A stretch of 64,000 nucleotides of DNA from Kocuria palustris (GTDB taxonomy: Bacteria; Actinomycetota; Actinomycetes; Actinomycetales; Micrococcaceae): the NCBI RefSeq assembly GCF_016907795.1, contig NZ_JAFBCR010000001.1:1-64000 (forward strand). The letters run 5' to 3'. Shown piece by piece: positions 1 to 8,135 of the stretch (within the stretch, counting starts at the first letter, position 1; each line of letters starts with the position of its first letter). The notes below the pieces were generated by a model. That model did no database searches. It was given only the letters and a program-made list of their open reading frames with translations, and was not told the DNA's origin. The position numbers and the translations under genes are program-made.

Positions 1-587
1 CCGGCGAGGGCAACGTGCACGTCTTCATCGATGCCTCGGCCTCCGAGAAGATGGCCGTCGAGGTCGCCGTGAACGCCAAGACCCATCGCACCTCCACCTG
101 CAACACCGCCGAGACGCTGCTGCTGCACAAGGACTCCACCGCCGGTGCCGCCGTGCTCGAAGCGCTGATCAAGGCCGGAGTGACGCTGCACGTCGACGAG
201 CGCGCCGCGCAGCTGCTGCCCTCCGGGGCGGATCAGCCGGCGGCCACGGAGGCGGACTGGGAGACCGAGTACCTCGACATGCACATGGCCGTGAAGGTCG
301 TGGACTCCCTGGACGAGGCGCTCGAGCACATCGAGAAGTACACGACCCGCCACACCGAGGCGATCGTGACGAACGATCTGGCCGCTTCCGAGAAGTTCAT
401 CGCCTCGATCGACGCCGCAGCCGTGATGGTCAACGCCTCCACGCGCTTCACCGACGGCGGCCAGCTCGGCCTGGGCGCGGAGATCGGGATCTCCACGCAG
501 AAGATGCACGCCCGCGGGCCCATGGGTCTCGAGGAGCTGACCACGACCAAGTGGATCGTGCAGGGCGACGGCCACATCCGTCCCTGA
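1..587 (+). CDS. proA: Gamma-glutamyl phosphate reductase, C-terminal part (5' end outside window)
   Basis: This is the last 194 residues of ProA, the cytoplasmic enzyme that reduces gamma-glutamyl phosphate to glutamate semialdehyde with NADPH in proline synthesis. The frame opens at base 3 without a start. The conserved [13 protein letters not shown] stretch is followed by [11 protein letters not shown], which holds the catalytic cysteine of this aldehyde-dehydrogenase-like family. The C-terminus ([12 protein letters not shown]) matches the usual end of ProA, so the 3' end is intact. Roughly half of the protein lies upstream of the window. The next genes are a small membrane protein and nadD on the same strand. 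Confidence 0.93.
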   Translation, partial: GEGNVHVFIDASASEKMAVEVAVNAKTHRTSTCNTAETLLLHKDSTAGAAVLEALIKAGVTLHVDERAAQLLPSGADQPAATEADWETEYLDMHMAVKVVDSLDEALEHIEKYTTRHTEAIVTNDLAASEKFIASIDAAAVMVNASTRFTDGGQLGLGAEIGISTQKMHARGPMGLEELTTTKWIVQGDGHIRP

Positions 588-649
588 AGCCGGAAACGGC
601 TCGCGCCGGCCGGACGAGTGCTGGGCGCGAGCTGAGCCGAAGCCGCGAA

Positions 650-692
650 CGGGGCTCCTGGACCGCTACCATGGTGGGGACCAGGAGCCCCG
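650..692 (+). terminator. Hairpin after proA, overlapping a possible -10 box
   Basis: A 12-bp inverted repeat (CGGGGCTCCTGG at 650-661 and its complement at 681-692) encloses a 19-nt loop. There is no T-run, so it would be a weak intrinsic terminator. The loop contains TACCAT (667-672), a plausible -10 box for the small gene starting at 723. The hairpin may therefore separate proA from that gene or regulate it. Confidence 0.35.
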
Positions 693-722
693 CGCGCGTG
701 CGGGGAGACAGAAGGGAAGACC

Positions 723-971
723 ATGCAGCAGACCTCAGTGCTGATCCAGGCTGCCGAGGGCGGCCACCACATCGTCAACGACCTGCCGGTGGACGGGCCG
801 TGGTTCGGCATCGTGGCCTTCATCGTGTTCATGCTGCTGCTGATCACCACCCTGACCTTCGGGCCCCGCAGCCAGACGCCGGATGAGACCGACCACCACG
901 TGGATCCGGCCCAGCTGCCGGCTGACGAGGCCGCCATGCTGGCCAGCTACTCGGCCAAGCGCGGGCACTGA
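723..971 (+). CDS. Small single-pass membrane protein of unknown function
   Basis: 82 residues with one clear hydrophobic segment (about residues 25-47, [20 protein letters not shown]) followed by a polar, acidic and His-containing tail (residues 50-82). The start is supported by GAAGGGA shortly before the ATG. I do not recognise a named domain. It lies between proA and nadD on the same strand, 26 nt before nadD, and is probably co-transcribed with nadD. The topology predicts a short outside N-terminus and a cytoplasmic tail, but this is inferred only from hydrophobicity and charge. Confidence 0.7.
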   Translation: MQQTSVLIQAAEGGHHIVNDLPVDGPWFGIVAFIVFMLLLITTLTFGPRSQTPDETDHHVDPAQLPADEAAMLASYSAKRGH

Positions 972-997
972 GCGCAGCAGGACATCCCGGACACCCC

Positions 998-1723
998 GTG
1001 TCGGAGACCTCCGAGCTGAGCATCGTGGCCGAGCGCCAGGCGCAGGATCCAGCGCGCGCTCGGGCCCCGCAGGGGATCCAGGTGCCGCCGCGGCGCCCCG
1101 GGCGCACCAGGCTCGGCGTCATGGGCGGCACGTTCGACCCCATCCACCACGGGCACCTGGTCGCCGCCTCCGAGGTGGCCGCAGTGTTCGATCTGGATGA
1201 GGTCGTGTTCGTGCCGACCGGTCAGCCCTGGCAGAAGTCCGGCTCCGAGGTCTCGGACGCCGAGCATCGCTACCTGATGACCGTGGTGGCCACGGCGGCC
1301 AATCCGCGCTTCAGCGTCTCGCGCGTGGACATCGATCGCCACGGGCCCACGTACACCGTGGACACCCTTCGGGACCTGAATGAGCTGCGTCCGGATTCGG
1401 ACCTGTTCTTCATCACCGGCGCGGATGTCCTCAGCGAGATCCTCTCCTGGCACGGGGCGGAGGACATCTGGGACCTGGCGCACTTCGTCGGCGTGACGCG
1501 GCCGGGCCATGAGCTCAGCGTCCCCGAGGGCGCCGGCGATGTCGTCCTGCTGGAGGTCCCCGCCATGGCGATCTCGTCCACGGACTGCCGCGCCAGGGTG
1601 CGCAGCGGTCAGCCCGTCTGGTATCTGGTGCCGGACGGCGTGGTCCAGTACATCGGCAAGTACGGTCTCTACCGTCCCGGTGACGACCACCGCTGGCCCG
1701 CCGATACCCTCGGCACCGCCTGA
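998..1723 (+). CDS. nadD: Nicotinate-nucleotide adenylyltransferase
   Basis: Transfers AMP from ATP to nicotinate mononucleotide, giving deamido-NAD in NAD synthesis. The nucleotidyltransferase signature [11 protein letters not shown] sits at about residues 43-53 and the C-terminal [13 protein letters not shown] motif binds nucleotide. The protein is 241 residues from the GTG at 998. Family members normally begin close to the GGTFDP motif, so about 35 N-terminal residues are an extension or the true start is internal. No strong ribosome binding site decides this. It clusters with rsfS, as is common in actinobacteria. Confidence 0.92.
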   Translation: MSETSELSIVAERQAQDPARARAPQGIQVPPRRPGRTRLGVMGGTFDPIHHGHLVAASEVAAVFDLDEVVFVPTGQPWQKSGSEVSDAEHRYLMTVVATAANPRFSVSRVDIDRHGPTYTVDTLRDLNELRPDSDLFFITGADVLSEILSWHGAEDIWDLAHFVGVTRPGHELSVPEGAGDVVLLEVPAMAISSTDCRARVRSGQPVWYLVPDGVVQYIGKYGLYRPGDDHRWPADTLGTA

Positions 1724-1787
1724 AGACCCCCCACGCACACATTCATCCCGCCGCCCGCTCATCCGGGCGAGCAGATTCGAGGCACCG

Positions 1788-2711
1788 ATGAGCGACGGCC
1801 GGTTCGCACAGGACAGCGACGCTGCACCGGATGACGTCACCATCCCGGATCCCACCGACCCTGATCAGCAGGGCCTGAACCCGCCGGCGCCGATCATCGA
1901 CCTGGGCGGCGACATCGCCGTGGGCCCGAGCCGCCCGCTGGGCCCGCGGCGCCTGGCGCTGCTGCGCGAGCAGATGGCCGAGCACCAGCAGGAGATCGAG
2001 CGCTCCGGCACGGAGGACCCGGCGCACGTGGATCCCGTGCTGGCGCAGAAGCAGCGGCGCATGGCCGAGCTCGCCTCCCGTGCCGCGATCTCCTCCGAGG
2101 AGGACCGCCAGCTCGCCGACGAGGCGATCGCCCAGACGCAGAGCATCCAGCCCATCACGGACGAGTACCCGGCCTCCCTCGACGAGCAGGAGGCCCACGA
2201 GACCCAGCCCGGGACGTCCTCTCTCGAGGAGGCGCCCGAAGACGTCTCGGAGCAGGTCGAGCAGCCGGACCGGGCCTCTGATGAGGCGCCGAGCGACCCC
2301 GCGATCCAGGCGACGCCGTGGAGCGAGCCCGTTCCGGTCGTGCCGGCATCTGAGCCCGCCGAGGAGCCGGCGCGCGAGGACCTCGAGGAGTCGTCGGAGA
2401 CTGCTCAGCCGAGCGACTCCGCCGAGGTGGTCGAGGAGCACGCGTCCTCCCTGGAGTCCTCGGAGGGCGCGGAGGCGAACGCGTCCGAGCAGAGCTCGCC
2501 GCAGGACGCAGCAGGGGCTGCCGGTGCCGCTGCGAGCGATGACGAGCAGGCGCCGTCGGAGCCCGTGCGCGCCGTTAATGCCCAGGGCCTGCAGCTGATG
2601 GACCCCAAGGACTACCGCACGCCGTCGGGCTGGCGCACGCCCGTCCTGACGATCGCGGCGATCCTGGTCCTGGCGCTGCTCGCGGTCCTGATCATCTTCT
2701 TCATCTTCTGA
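1788..2711 (+). CDS. Acidic, low-complexity tail-anchored membrane protein
   Basis: 307 residues. The body is rich in Glu, Ala, Ser, Asp and Pro and looks disordered. Within it, residues about 50-110 are more helical, with charged stretches (LLREQMAEHQQEIERSG and RRMAELASRAAISSEEDRQ). The last 25 residues (LTIAAILVLALLAVLIIFFIF) form one membrane span at the extreme C-terminus, so most of the protein should face the cytoplasm. The ATG at 1788 was chosen because upstream codons overlap nadD in another frame. It lies between nadD and rsfS on the same strand. I do not recognise the family. Confidence 0.75.
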   Translation: MSDGRFAQDSDAAPDDVTIPDPTDPDQQGLNPPAPIIDLGGDIAVGPSRPLGPRRLALLREQMAEHQQEIERSGTEDPAHVDPVLAQKQRRMAELASRAAISSEEDRQLADEAIAQTQSIQPITDEYPASLDEQEAHETQPGTSSLEEAPEDVSEQVEQPDRASDEAPSDPAIQATPWSEPVPVVPASEPAEEPAREDLEESSETAQPSDSAEVVEEHASSLESSEGAEANASEQSSPQDAAGAAGAAASDDEQAPSEPVRAVNAQGLQLMDPKDYRTPSGWRTPVLTIAAILVLALLAVLIIFFIF

Positions 2712-2763
2712 ACCTGAGACACACCACCATCCATCGCCGCTGGCGATCGAGAGGAAGCACTGC

Positions 2764-3153
2764 ATGAGCATTCCCGAGACCTCCCTGGAGTACCTCCGCA
2801 CGGCGGCGCGCGCCGCCGATGACAAGAAGGCCGAGAACATCGTGGCCATCGACGTGAGCGAGGCGCTGGCCATCGTCGATTCGTTCCTGATCGCCTCGGC
2901 GCCCAACGAGCGTCAGGTGGCCTCGATCGTCGATGCGATCGAGGAGGAGCTGCAGGACAAGCACGATCTGAAGCCCCTCCGCCGCGAGGGCCGCGCCGAG
3001 GGCCGCTGGGTGCTGTTGGACTTCGGCGACGTCGTCGTTCACGTCCAGCACGACGAGGAGCGGGCGTTCTACGCGCTCGAGCGCCTGTGGGGCGATGCCC
3101 CCACGATCGATCTGGGGCTGGCCGAGGCCGCGGCGGAGCCGTCGGCAGGCTGA
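2764..3153 (+). CDS. rsfS: Ribosomal silencing factor RsfS
   Basis: 129 residues, the full length for the RsfS/Iojap family. RsfS binds ribosomal protein uL14 and blocks joining of the subunits when nutrients are short. The family pattern is visible: DDKKAENIVAIDVSE near residue 20, DSFLIASAPNERQV, then GRAEGRWVLLDFGDVVVHVQ, and YALERLWGDAP near the end. AGAGGAAG lies just before the ATG. It follows nadD and the tail-anchored gene, the common actinobacterial order. Confidence 0.95.
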   Translation: MSIPETSLEYLRTAARAADDKKAENIVAIDVSEALAIVDSFLIASAPNERQVASIVDAIEEELQDKHDLKPLRREGRAEGRWVLLDFGDVVVHVQHDEERAFYALERLWGDAPTIDLGLAEAAAEPSAG

Positions 3154-3286
3154 TCCGGCAGGGGAGCGGCGGCCGATTTGCGCGGCCGCCGAGCGTCCCC
3201 TACTATTTAACGCGTTGCCGAACGGGAGACGAACCCAGCGGGAACGGGCAGGAACTCTCGATGAGGGATTCAGTCCGAGAACGTGG

Positions 3287-3292
3287 TAGAGT
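3287..3292 (+). promoter_or_regulatory. Possible -10 box of the tRNA-Ala gene
   Basis: TAGAGT lies 20 bp before the mature 5' end of the tRNA and fits a TANNNT -10 box. No convincing -35 hexamer is seen, so support is modest. Confidence 0.35.
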
Positions 3293-3312
3293 TTCCGGGT
3301 CGGAAACGGCAA

Positions 3313-3385
3313 GGGGCTGTGGCGCAGCTGGTAGCGCATCTGCATGGCATGCAGAGGGTCAGGGGTTCGAGTCCCCTCAGCTCCA
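3313..3385 (+). tRNA. tRNA-Ala (anticodon GGC)
   Basis: A complete 73-nt cloverleaf: acceptor GGGGCTG paired with CAGCTCC (one G:T pair), D arm GCGC/GCGC, anticodon stem TCTGC/GCAGA around a 7-nt loop ATGGCAT giving anticodon GGC (reads GCC), T arm AGGGG/CCCCT with TTCGAGT, and discriminator A at 3385. The CCA end is not fully encoded (CCG follows). A strong hairpin terminator begins 11 nt downstream, so it is a single-gene unit. Confidence 0.96.
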
Positions 3386-3396
3386 CCGAAGGAATA

Positions 3397-3438
3397 CGAA
3401 GGGCCGCATCGAAAGATGCGGCCCTTCGTCGTTGTCCT
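3397..3438 (+). terminator. Intrinsic terminator of the tRNA gene
   Basis: A perfect 14-bp stem (CGAAGGGCCGCATC at 3397-3410 with its complement at 3415-3428) around a GAAA tetraloop, followed by the T-rich tail TCGTTGTCCT. The stretch from here to 3529 holds nothing else that I can identify. Confidence 0.85.
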
Positions 3439-3529
3439 GATGATGTCGCTCTGGGGTTATAGGCAGGAATGTGTATATGGCCCGGGCGTGTCCAGTCCCG
3501 CTCAGGGCCGTGATCGTCCACCCCATCCG

Positions 3530-4906
3530 TCAGGCGGTCTCGCCCGGATAGGGCTTCAGCTCGCCGAGCACCTCGTTGAGCGCCTCTGTGCTGGAGGGGT
3601 GGGTCCAGATGCCGTTCAGCAGCTCGTCGGCGGTGACACCCGCGCGGATGGCCAGAGCCACCAGGTTGACCACCTCCTGCGAGTCGAGGCAGAACAGCGA
3701 GGCGCCCAGCACCTGCCGGGTCTGCGCGTCCACAGTGAAGGTGATGACGCCGTCGGTCTCGCCCACGATCTTGGGCCGCGGCATGGCGGCGATCGAGGCC
3801 ACGTCCTTGGCCGCGTAGAGAACCGAGTGCCCTGCACGCACGGCTTCCTCCGGGCCCATGCCCACCTGGGACAGCGGGGGAGTGAGGAACGTCGTGCTCG
3901 GCTCGGCCACGCGGTCGGCGCGGCTGCGCTGCCCGGAGCCGATGAGCTGATCCCAGACGATGCGGTGGTCGTCCAGGGAGATGTAGGTGAACTGCGGGCC
4001 GCCGTTGACGTCGCCCACCGCGTACACGCCCTCAGCGCTCGTGCGCACCTGATCATCGACCGCCACGAAGCCCCGGTCGTCGGTCTCGATGCCGGCTGCC
4101 TCCAGGTTCAGGTCGGCGGTGGCCGGGGTGCGGCCTGCAGCCACCAGCACGGCATCAGCCTGGACCTGGCCGTCGGCCAGCTCCAGCACGAGGGCCTCGC
4201 CGTCCTGCCGGATCTGCTGCACCCGGGCGCTCTGCCGCACGACGACGCCGGCCTCCGTGAGCACCTGGCGCACCGACTCCGCCACGACAGGTTCGGCGCG
4301 GCGCAGGAAATGCTCGTCGGAATCCAGCACGGTGACCTGGGAGCCGAAGTGCTGGAACATCTGGGCGAACTCCAGTCCGATGAACCCGCCGCCGATGATC
4401 GCCAGGCGCTGCGGCAGGGGACCCGCGTGCTGGATGGACGTCGAGTCGTAGACCCGAGGCAGATCGATGCCGGGGATGTCCGGGTGCGCGGGCACGGCAC
4501 CGGTGCCCAGCACGACCGTCTCCGCGGTGATGATCAGCTCGCCGTCGGCCGTGTCCACCGCGACCTTCCGCGGGCCGATGAACCGAGCGGTTCCGTCCAC
4601 CAGCTCTGCCTGGCCCTCGAGCATCCGGTGGTTGGCCGCATTGAGCTTGCCGATCAGCGAGTCGCGCCCGGCCACAGCCTGCGTGAAGTACTCCTGCGGA
4701 TCATCCTGCGGGCGGCGCCGCTGCGCCGAGACGATCAGATCCTTGGTGGGAACGCAGGCGATGTTGATGCAGGTGCCGCCGTACATCTGAGGGCTCTTCT
4801 CCACCATGGCCACGGATCTGCCGGTCGCGGCCCAGCGCTTTGCGAGCGTCTTGCCCGCCTTGCCCCAGCCGATCACCAGCAGTTCGACGGACAGCTCTGA
4901 GCTCAT
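3530..4906 (-). CDS. rclA: RclA-type flavoprotein disulfide reductase
   Basis: 458 residues, a class I pyridine-nucleotide-disulfide oxidoreductase. The N-terminal VIGWGKAGKTLA and GGTCINIACVPTK segments closely match RclA, the reactive-chlorine resistance flavoprotein that reduces Cu(II) with NADH. The redox pair is C46 and C51. A second Rossmann motif (IIGGGFIGLEFAQ) and a C-terminal dimerisation domain with THPSSTEALNEV complete the family layout. The ALIGNABLE stretch VNGGPQFTYISLDDHR is also typical of RclA rather than lipoamide dehydrogenase. It lies 28 nt downstream of an acetyltransferase gene on the same strand, a likely two-gene unit. Mercuric reductase is the main alternative, but its extra C-terminal cysteines are absent. 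Confidence 0.85.
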   Translation of the reverse strand: MSSELSVELLVIGWGKAGKTLAKRWAATGRSVAMVEKSPQMYGGTCINIACVPTKDLIVSAQRRRPQDDPQEYFTQAVAGRDSLIGKLNAANHRMLEGQAELVDGTARFIGPRKVAVDTADGELIITAETVVLGTGAVPAHPDIPGIDLPRVYDSTSIQHAGPLPQRLAIIGGGFIGLEFAQMFQHFGSQVTVLDSDEHFLRRAEPVVAESVRQVLTEAGVVVRQSARVQQIRQDGEALVLELADGQVQADAVLVAAGRTPATADLNLEAAGIETDDRGFVAVDDQVRTSAEGVYAVGDVNGGPQFTYISLDDHRIVWDQLIGSGQRSRADRVAEPSTTFLTPPLSQVGMGPEEAVRAGHSVLYAAKDVASIAAMPRPKIVGETDGVITFTVDAQTRQVLGASLFCLDSQEVVNLVALAIRAGVTADELLNGIWTHPSSTEALNEVLGELKPYPGETA

Positions 4907-4934
4907 GGACGTGCTCCTTCTGGGGGAATGGGGG

Positions 4935-5525
4935 TCAGTCGGCCTGGATCTCGCGGATGACCTTGGCGGGGTTGCCGACGGCGATCACGTTCGCGGGCAG
5001 ATCCCTGGTGACCACGGATCCTGCGCCCACCACGGTGTTCTCGCCGATGCTCACGCCGGGGCACACGATCACGCCGCCGCCGAGCCAGACGTTGTCGCCC
5101 AGCGTGATCGGCTCGGCATCCTCGAGCTTGTCCCGTCGAGGGCCGGGTTCCACGGGGTGGGTGGGCGTCAGCAGCTGGACGTTGGGACCGAGCTGACAGT
5201 CCTCCCCGATGGTGATCGGCGCGACGTCCAAGGCGGTGAGGTTGAAGTTCACGAAGGACCGGGCGCCGATGCTGATGCGGCTGCCGTAGTCCACATAGAG
5301 CGGGGGGCGCACGGCCGCATCCTCACCCAGGTGCCCGAGCAGCTCCTGGAGCAGCTCGCGGGAGCCGGGATCGACGTCGACGACGGCGCGGTGGAAGGCA
5401 TCGCAGAGGCGCGTAGCGCGGCGAGAGGCTTCAGCGAACTCGGGGCCGTCGGCGACGTACGGGTCGCCGTCGAGCATGCGCTGCCAGTGGCTGCGGTCGT
5501 CTCCTGCGAAGTGATCGTTCGACAT
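4935..5525 (-). CDS. Sugar O-acetyltransferase (Maa/LacA type)
   Basis: 196 residues with an N-terminal Mac domain (about residues 10-60) followed by left-handed beta-helix hexapeptide repeats (ISIGARSFVNFN, ITIGEDCQLGP, ITLGDNVWLGGGVIV, ENTVVGAGSVVTRDLP). The family moves acetyl from acetyl-CoA to a sugar hydroxyl. The LLTPTHPVEPGPR segment carries the conserved catalytic His region. A longer upstream reading frame exists, but the ATG at 5525 is preceded by a TAGCCT box at a 7-nt distance, so a leaderless start is likely. It precedes rclA on the same strand. Confidence 0.85.
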   Translation of the reverse strand: MSNDHFAGDDRSHWQRMLDGDPYVADGPEFAEASRRATRLCDAFHRAVVDVDPGSRELLQELLGHLGEDAAVRPPLYVDYGSRISIGARSFVNFNLTALDVAPITIGEDCQLGPNVQLLTPTHPVEPGPRRDKLEDAEPITLGDNVWLGGGVIVCPGVSIGENTVVGAGSVVTRDLPANVIAVGNPAKVIREIQAD

Positions 5526-5532
5526 GCTCCGA

Positions 5533-5538
5533 AGGCTA
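5533..5538 (-). promoter_or_regulatory. -10 box predicting a leaderless acetyltransferase-rclA mRNA
   Basis: TAGCCT on the minus strand ends 7 nt before the ATG at 5525, so transcription should begin at or beside the start codon. The same spacing recurs at many genes in the window. Confidence 0.5.
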
Positions 5539-5602
5539 CGCGGGGCCGCCGACGTGCCGCGGAGGATCGCTGGGCAGGCGCACCTGCCTGCCCCCTGAAG
5601 AT

Positions 5603-5621
5603 GTGATGTAATCCATATCAC
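5603..5621. promoter_or_regulatory. Palindromic operator candidate in a divergent intergenic region
   Basis: GTGAT-N9-ATCAC is a perfect 5+5 dyad in AT-rich surroundings (TGTAATCCAT) that stand out from the GC-rich flanks. It lies between the acetyltransferase gene (minus) and the lipoprotein gene (plus) and could serve either. No regulator for it is identified here. Confidence 0.4.
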
Positions 5622-5688
5622 CCGCTTCGGGGCGCCAGTCTTCGGTGCGATCCGAGGCCTCACTTCATCGCCGAGGAGCACAGCAGCC

Positions 5689-6540
5689 ATGGGACAGCGC
5701 GTCCGCAGGACCACCGCAGGGATCGCATCGGGATTGGCCGCCGTGCTGCTGCTCAGCGCCTGCGGCTCGGGGGAGGATGCCGAGAAGGACTCGACGTCCT
5801 CCGCATCTGCCTCTGCCTCTGCCTCGCCGGGCACTGAGCCGACCGAGACCGAGACGCCCACCGAGACCGCCACGGAGGCATCCGCCGCGCCGACCGATCA
5901 GCCTGCCGCCGAGCAGCCGGCGGAAACCCCGGCTGAGGCTCAGGATCCTTCCGCCGGGCCGACTCCGGACGAGACTCCTGTCCCGGCGGACGTCGGTCAG
6001 GACCCCTTCGCCGAGGAGTCGGGCGTCGGTCCGGCCCCGGGCGAGGTCCCGGTGCCGGCGGACGTCGATCAGAACCCGTTCGGCGAGGACGCCGCCGCAG
6101 GCGGCCCCGGGGCTGTGCCGCAGGGCACGGCGACGGCAGCGGCGCAGAACTATCTGGACTTCACGAACTTCTCTCGCAGCGGCCTGATCGAGCAGCTCGA
6201 GTACGAGGGCTACTCGAACTCTGAGGCCACGGCGGCGGTGGACGGGCTGACCGTGGATTACGCCCAGCAGGCCGCTGGAAGTGCACAGAGCTACATCGAC
6301 ATGTCCGGCTTCAGCCGCTCCGGGCTGGTCGATCAGCTCGTCTATGAGGGCTACACCCCTGACCAGGCCGAATCCGGGGTGAGCAGCCTGAGCGTGGACT
6401 ACTCGGAACAGGCGGGCCGGTCGGCACAGAGCTATCTGGATCTGATGCCGATGTCACGCGCGGAGCTCGTGGATCAGCTGATCTACGAGGGGTACACGCC
6501 TGAGGAGGCCGCCGCAGGAGCGGACAGTGCCGGTCTGTGA
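5689..6540 (+). CDS. Lipoprotein with three Ltp-type repeats
   Basis: 283 residues. The signal peptide ends in the lipobox LSAC (Cys about residue 24), so the protein should be lipid-anchored outside. A long Ser/Ala then Pro/Thr/Glu linker (residues 30-115) contains two copies of a VPADV-DPF/NPF motif. Residues about 150-283 hold three tandem repeats of about 44 residues with the pattern AQSYLD-SRSGLVDQLVYEGYTPDQA, the Ltp (host cell surface-exposed lipoprotein) helix-turn-helix repeat. In Streptococcus phage TP-J34 the Ltp lipoprotein blocks phage DNA injection. Chromosomal actinobacterial copies are of unknown role. The third repeat is cut short at the C-terminus. Confidence 0.8.
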   Translation: MGQRVRRTTAGIASGLAAVLLLSACGSGEDAEKDSTSSASASASASPGTEPTETETPTETATEASAAPTDQPAAEQPAETPAEAQDPSAGPTPDETPVPADVGQDPFAEESGVGPAPGEVPVPADVDQNPFGEDAAAGGPGAVPQGTATAAAQNYLDFTNFSRSGLIEQLEYEGYSNSEATAAVDGLTVDYAQQAAGSAQSYIDMSGFSRSGLVDQLVYEGYTPDQAESGVSSLSVDYSEQAGRSAQSYLDLMPMSRAELVDQLIYEGYTPEEAAAGADSAGL

Positions 6541-6633
6541 AGCGCAGATCGGCGACGGGCCGGCAGGTGGCCTGACGGTCCCAGGCCTGTGGGGCCGAGA
6601 TCGACGGCTGCCGACGACGACTGCGCGGGCTGC

Positions 6634-7059
6634 TCACGCGCAGTCGTCGTGCACCTTCCGGGCCTCCAGCACGGCGGGCAGATCCGCCTCGATCGTGGTG
6701 ATGAGCGCAGTGAGAGGCTCGGCCACGGCCGCGCCGAGTTCCGTCAGGGCGTAGTCCACGTGCGGCGGGATGGCGCTGTGCACGGTTCGCACCACCAGGC
6801 CGTCGTGCTCGAGCTCGCTGAGAGTCTGGGAGAGCATGCGGTCGCTGATCCCCTCGATGGCCCGGCGCAGCTCGCCGAAGCGTGCTGGGCCCTCGCTGCG
6901 GGAGAGCGCGACCATGGTCAGGGCGCCCCATCGGCCCGTGACGTGATGCAGCACGGAGCGCGACGCGCAGGCCTTCGCCATGACATCAGCACCGAGCTCT
7001 GCCGTGGGCTGCTCGGCCTGCCCGTGCACGATCTGGGGTGTCGTCTCCTGCGAAGTCAT
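6634..7059 (-). CDS. HxlR-family transcriptional regulator
   Basis: 141 residues. The winged-helix pattern VTGRWGALTMVALSRSEGPARFGELRRAIEGISDRMLSQTL is typical of HxlR proteins. A single cysteine in KACASRSVL near the N-terminus sits where redox-sensing members such as QorR of Corynebacterium carry their sensor cysteine. It is divergent from a QorB-like gene, the same arrangement as qorR-qor2, so it probably represses that gene and itself and is released by quinones or diamide-like stress. The ATG at 7059 has GGAGG nearby and a TACAGT box 7 nt upstream. C-terminal residues 135-141 include another Cys. Confidence 0.88.
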   Translation of the reverse strand: MTSQETTPQIVHGQAEQPTAELGADVMAKACASRSVLHHVTGRWGALTMVALSRSEGPARFGELRRAIEGISDRMLSQTLSELEHDGLVVRTVHSAIPPHVDYALTELGAAVAEPLTALITTIEADLPAVLEARKVHDDCA

Positions 7060-7066
7060 GTCCTCC

Positions 7067-7072
7067 ACTGTA
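7067..7072 (-). promoter_or_regulatory. -10 box of the HxlR regulator gene
   Basis: TACAGT on the minus strand lies 7 nt before the ATG at 7059. It overlaps the left arm of the inverted repeat at 7070-7087, which fits autorepression. Confidence 0.45.
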
Positions 7073-7137
7073 GCGAGTGCACTTTCGAATATGTCGGCAC
7101 GTGAAGATACGCAGTGCTCACGAAAAGTAAGTGCTAC
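7070..7137. promoter_or_regulatory. Inverted repeat between divergent HxlR and QorB-like genes
   Basis: GTAGCGAGTGCACTTTCG (7070-7087) and the complement of 7121-7137 (GTAGCACTTACTTTTCG) form an imperfect inverted repeat across the 112-bp intergenic region. HxlR proteins bind dyads of this kind. The right arm lies about 35 bp before the QorB-like start, where it could block its promoter. Confidence 0.45.
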
Positions 7138-7171
7138 GGTGTGCCAGAACACCGAACCGAAGGAGAGCATC

Positions 7172-8026
7172 ATGAGCATCGCCGTCACCGGAGCCACCGG
7201 ACAGCTGGGCCATCAGGTCATCGAATCCCTCATCGAGCGCCAGGTCGAGCCGCGGGAGATCGTCGCCGTCGTGCGCAATGCCGACAAGGCGCAGGACCTC
7301 GCCGACCGCGGTGTCCGGGTCGCGGTCGCCGCCTACGAGGACGCCGACGCCCTGAAGGCCGCTCTCGAGGGCGTGCAGCGCCTGGTGATGGTCTCCGGCA
7401 GCGAGATCGGCAAGCGCGTGGCGCAGCACTCCAACGTCATCCAGGCTGCTCAGGCGGCCGGTGTGCAGCTGATCGCCTACACGTCGCTGCTGGGTGTCGA
7501 GACCTCGACCCTGAACCTGGCCCCCGAGCATCGGGAGACCGAGCAGCTGCTGGCCGAGTCCGGCATCGGCCACGTGCTGCTGCGCAACGGCTGGTACTGG
7601 GAGAACTACGCCTCGGCGATCGCCCCGGCCCGCGAGTACGGGAAGATGTTCGGGGCCGCCGGAACGGCCCGTGTGAACGGAGCCGCGCGCAGGGACTACG
7701 CCGAGGCCGCCGCGGCCGTGATCACGATGGAGGCCCAGGAGGGCCGGGTCTACGAGCTGGCCGGCGACCCTGCCCTGAGCTACCCCGAGATCGCTGCGCG
7801 CATCGGCGGGCTGCTCGAGCGCGAGGTCGACTACATCGATCAGACCGTCGAGGAGTACGCGCAGGTGCTGCAGCAGGCCGGGCTGCCGGAGCAGGTCGCC
7901 GGGTTCGTCGCCGAGATGGACCGCGGGATCGCCGACGGCGCCCTGGAGTCGGACAGCAGGGATCTGCAGACCCTGCTCGGTCGCCCGGCCACCACGATCG
8001 CGCAGGCGCTCGCGGACTCCGTCTGA
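7172..8026 (+). CDS. NmrA/QorB-like NAD(P)H:quinone oxidoreductase
   Basis: 284 residues, an atypical short-chain dehydrogenase. It begins with the Rossmann motif VTGATGQLG. VVRN in the second strand and YTSLLGVETSTLNLAPEHRETEQLLAESG match the QorB/NmrA family, which reduces quinones or acts as a redox sensor. The start follows AAGGAG. Its divergent HxlR regulator and shared palindrome suggest induction by electrophile or quinone stress. A hairpin terminator follows at 8058. Confidence 0.85.
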   Translation: MSIAVTGATGQLGHQVIESLIERQVEPREIVAVVRNADKAQDLADRGVRVAVAAYEDADALKAALEGVQRLVMVSGSEIGKRVAQHSNVIQAAQAAGVQLIAYTSLLGVETSTLNLAPEHRETEQLLAESGIGHVLLRNGWYWENYASAIAPAREYGKMFGAAGTARVNGAARRDYAEAAAAVITMEAQEGRVYELAGDPALSYPEIAARIGGLLEREVDYIDQTVEEYAQVLQQAGLPEQVAGFVAEMDRGIADGALESDSRDLQTLLGRPATTIAQALADSV

Positions 8027-8057
8027 GCTGAACAGGTCCGCCCGGGGCCGGAAGCGC

Positions 8058-8096
8058 CGAGGGGGTGCGACGCCGCGATGGCGTCGCACCCCCTCG
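8058..8096 (+). terminator. Intrinsic terminator of the QorB-like gene
   Basis: A perfect 17-bp stem (8058-8074 with 8080-8096) around GCGAT, followed by TCGTCGCCGT. It lies between convergent genes and could serve both. Confidence 0.75.
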
Positions 8097-8135
8097 TCGT
8101 CGCCGTGATCGCTGCCAGAACGTGGCGATCCCGGC

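Noticed and set aside
3344-4900. 518-codon plus-strand frame beginning inside the tRNA
   Set aside because: It is antisense to rclA and rich in His, Arg and Gly with no recognisable domain.
7114-8031. Arg/Gly-rich 305-codon frame over the QorB-like gene
   Set aside because: It is a shifted reading of the same DNA with typical high-GC shadow composition. The QorB-like frame carries clear family motifs.
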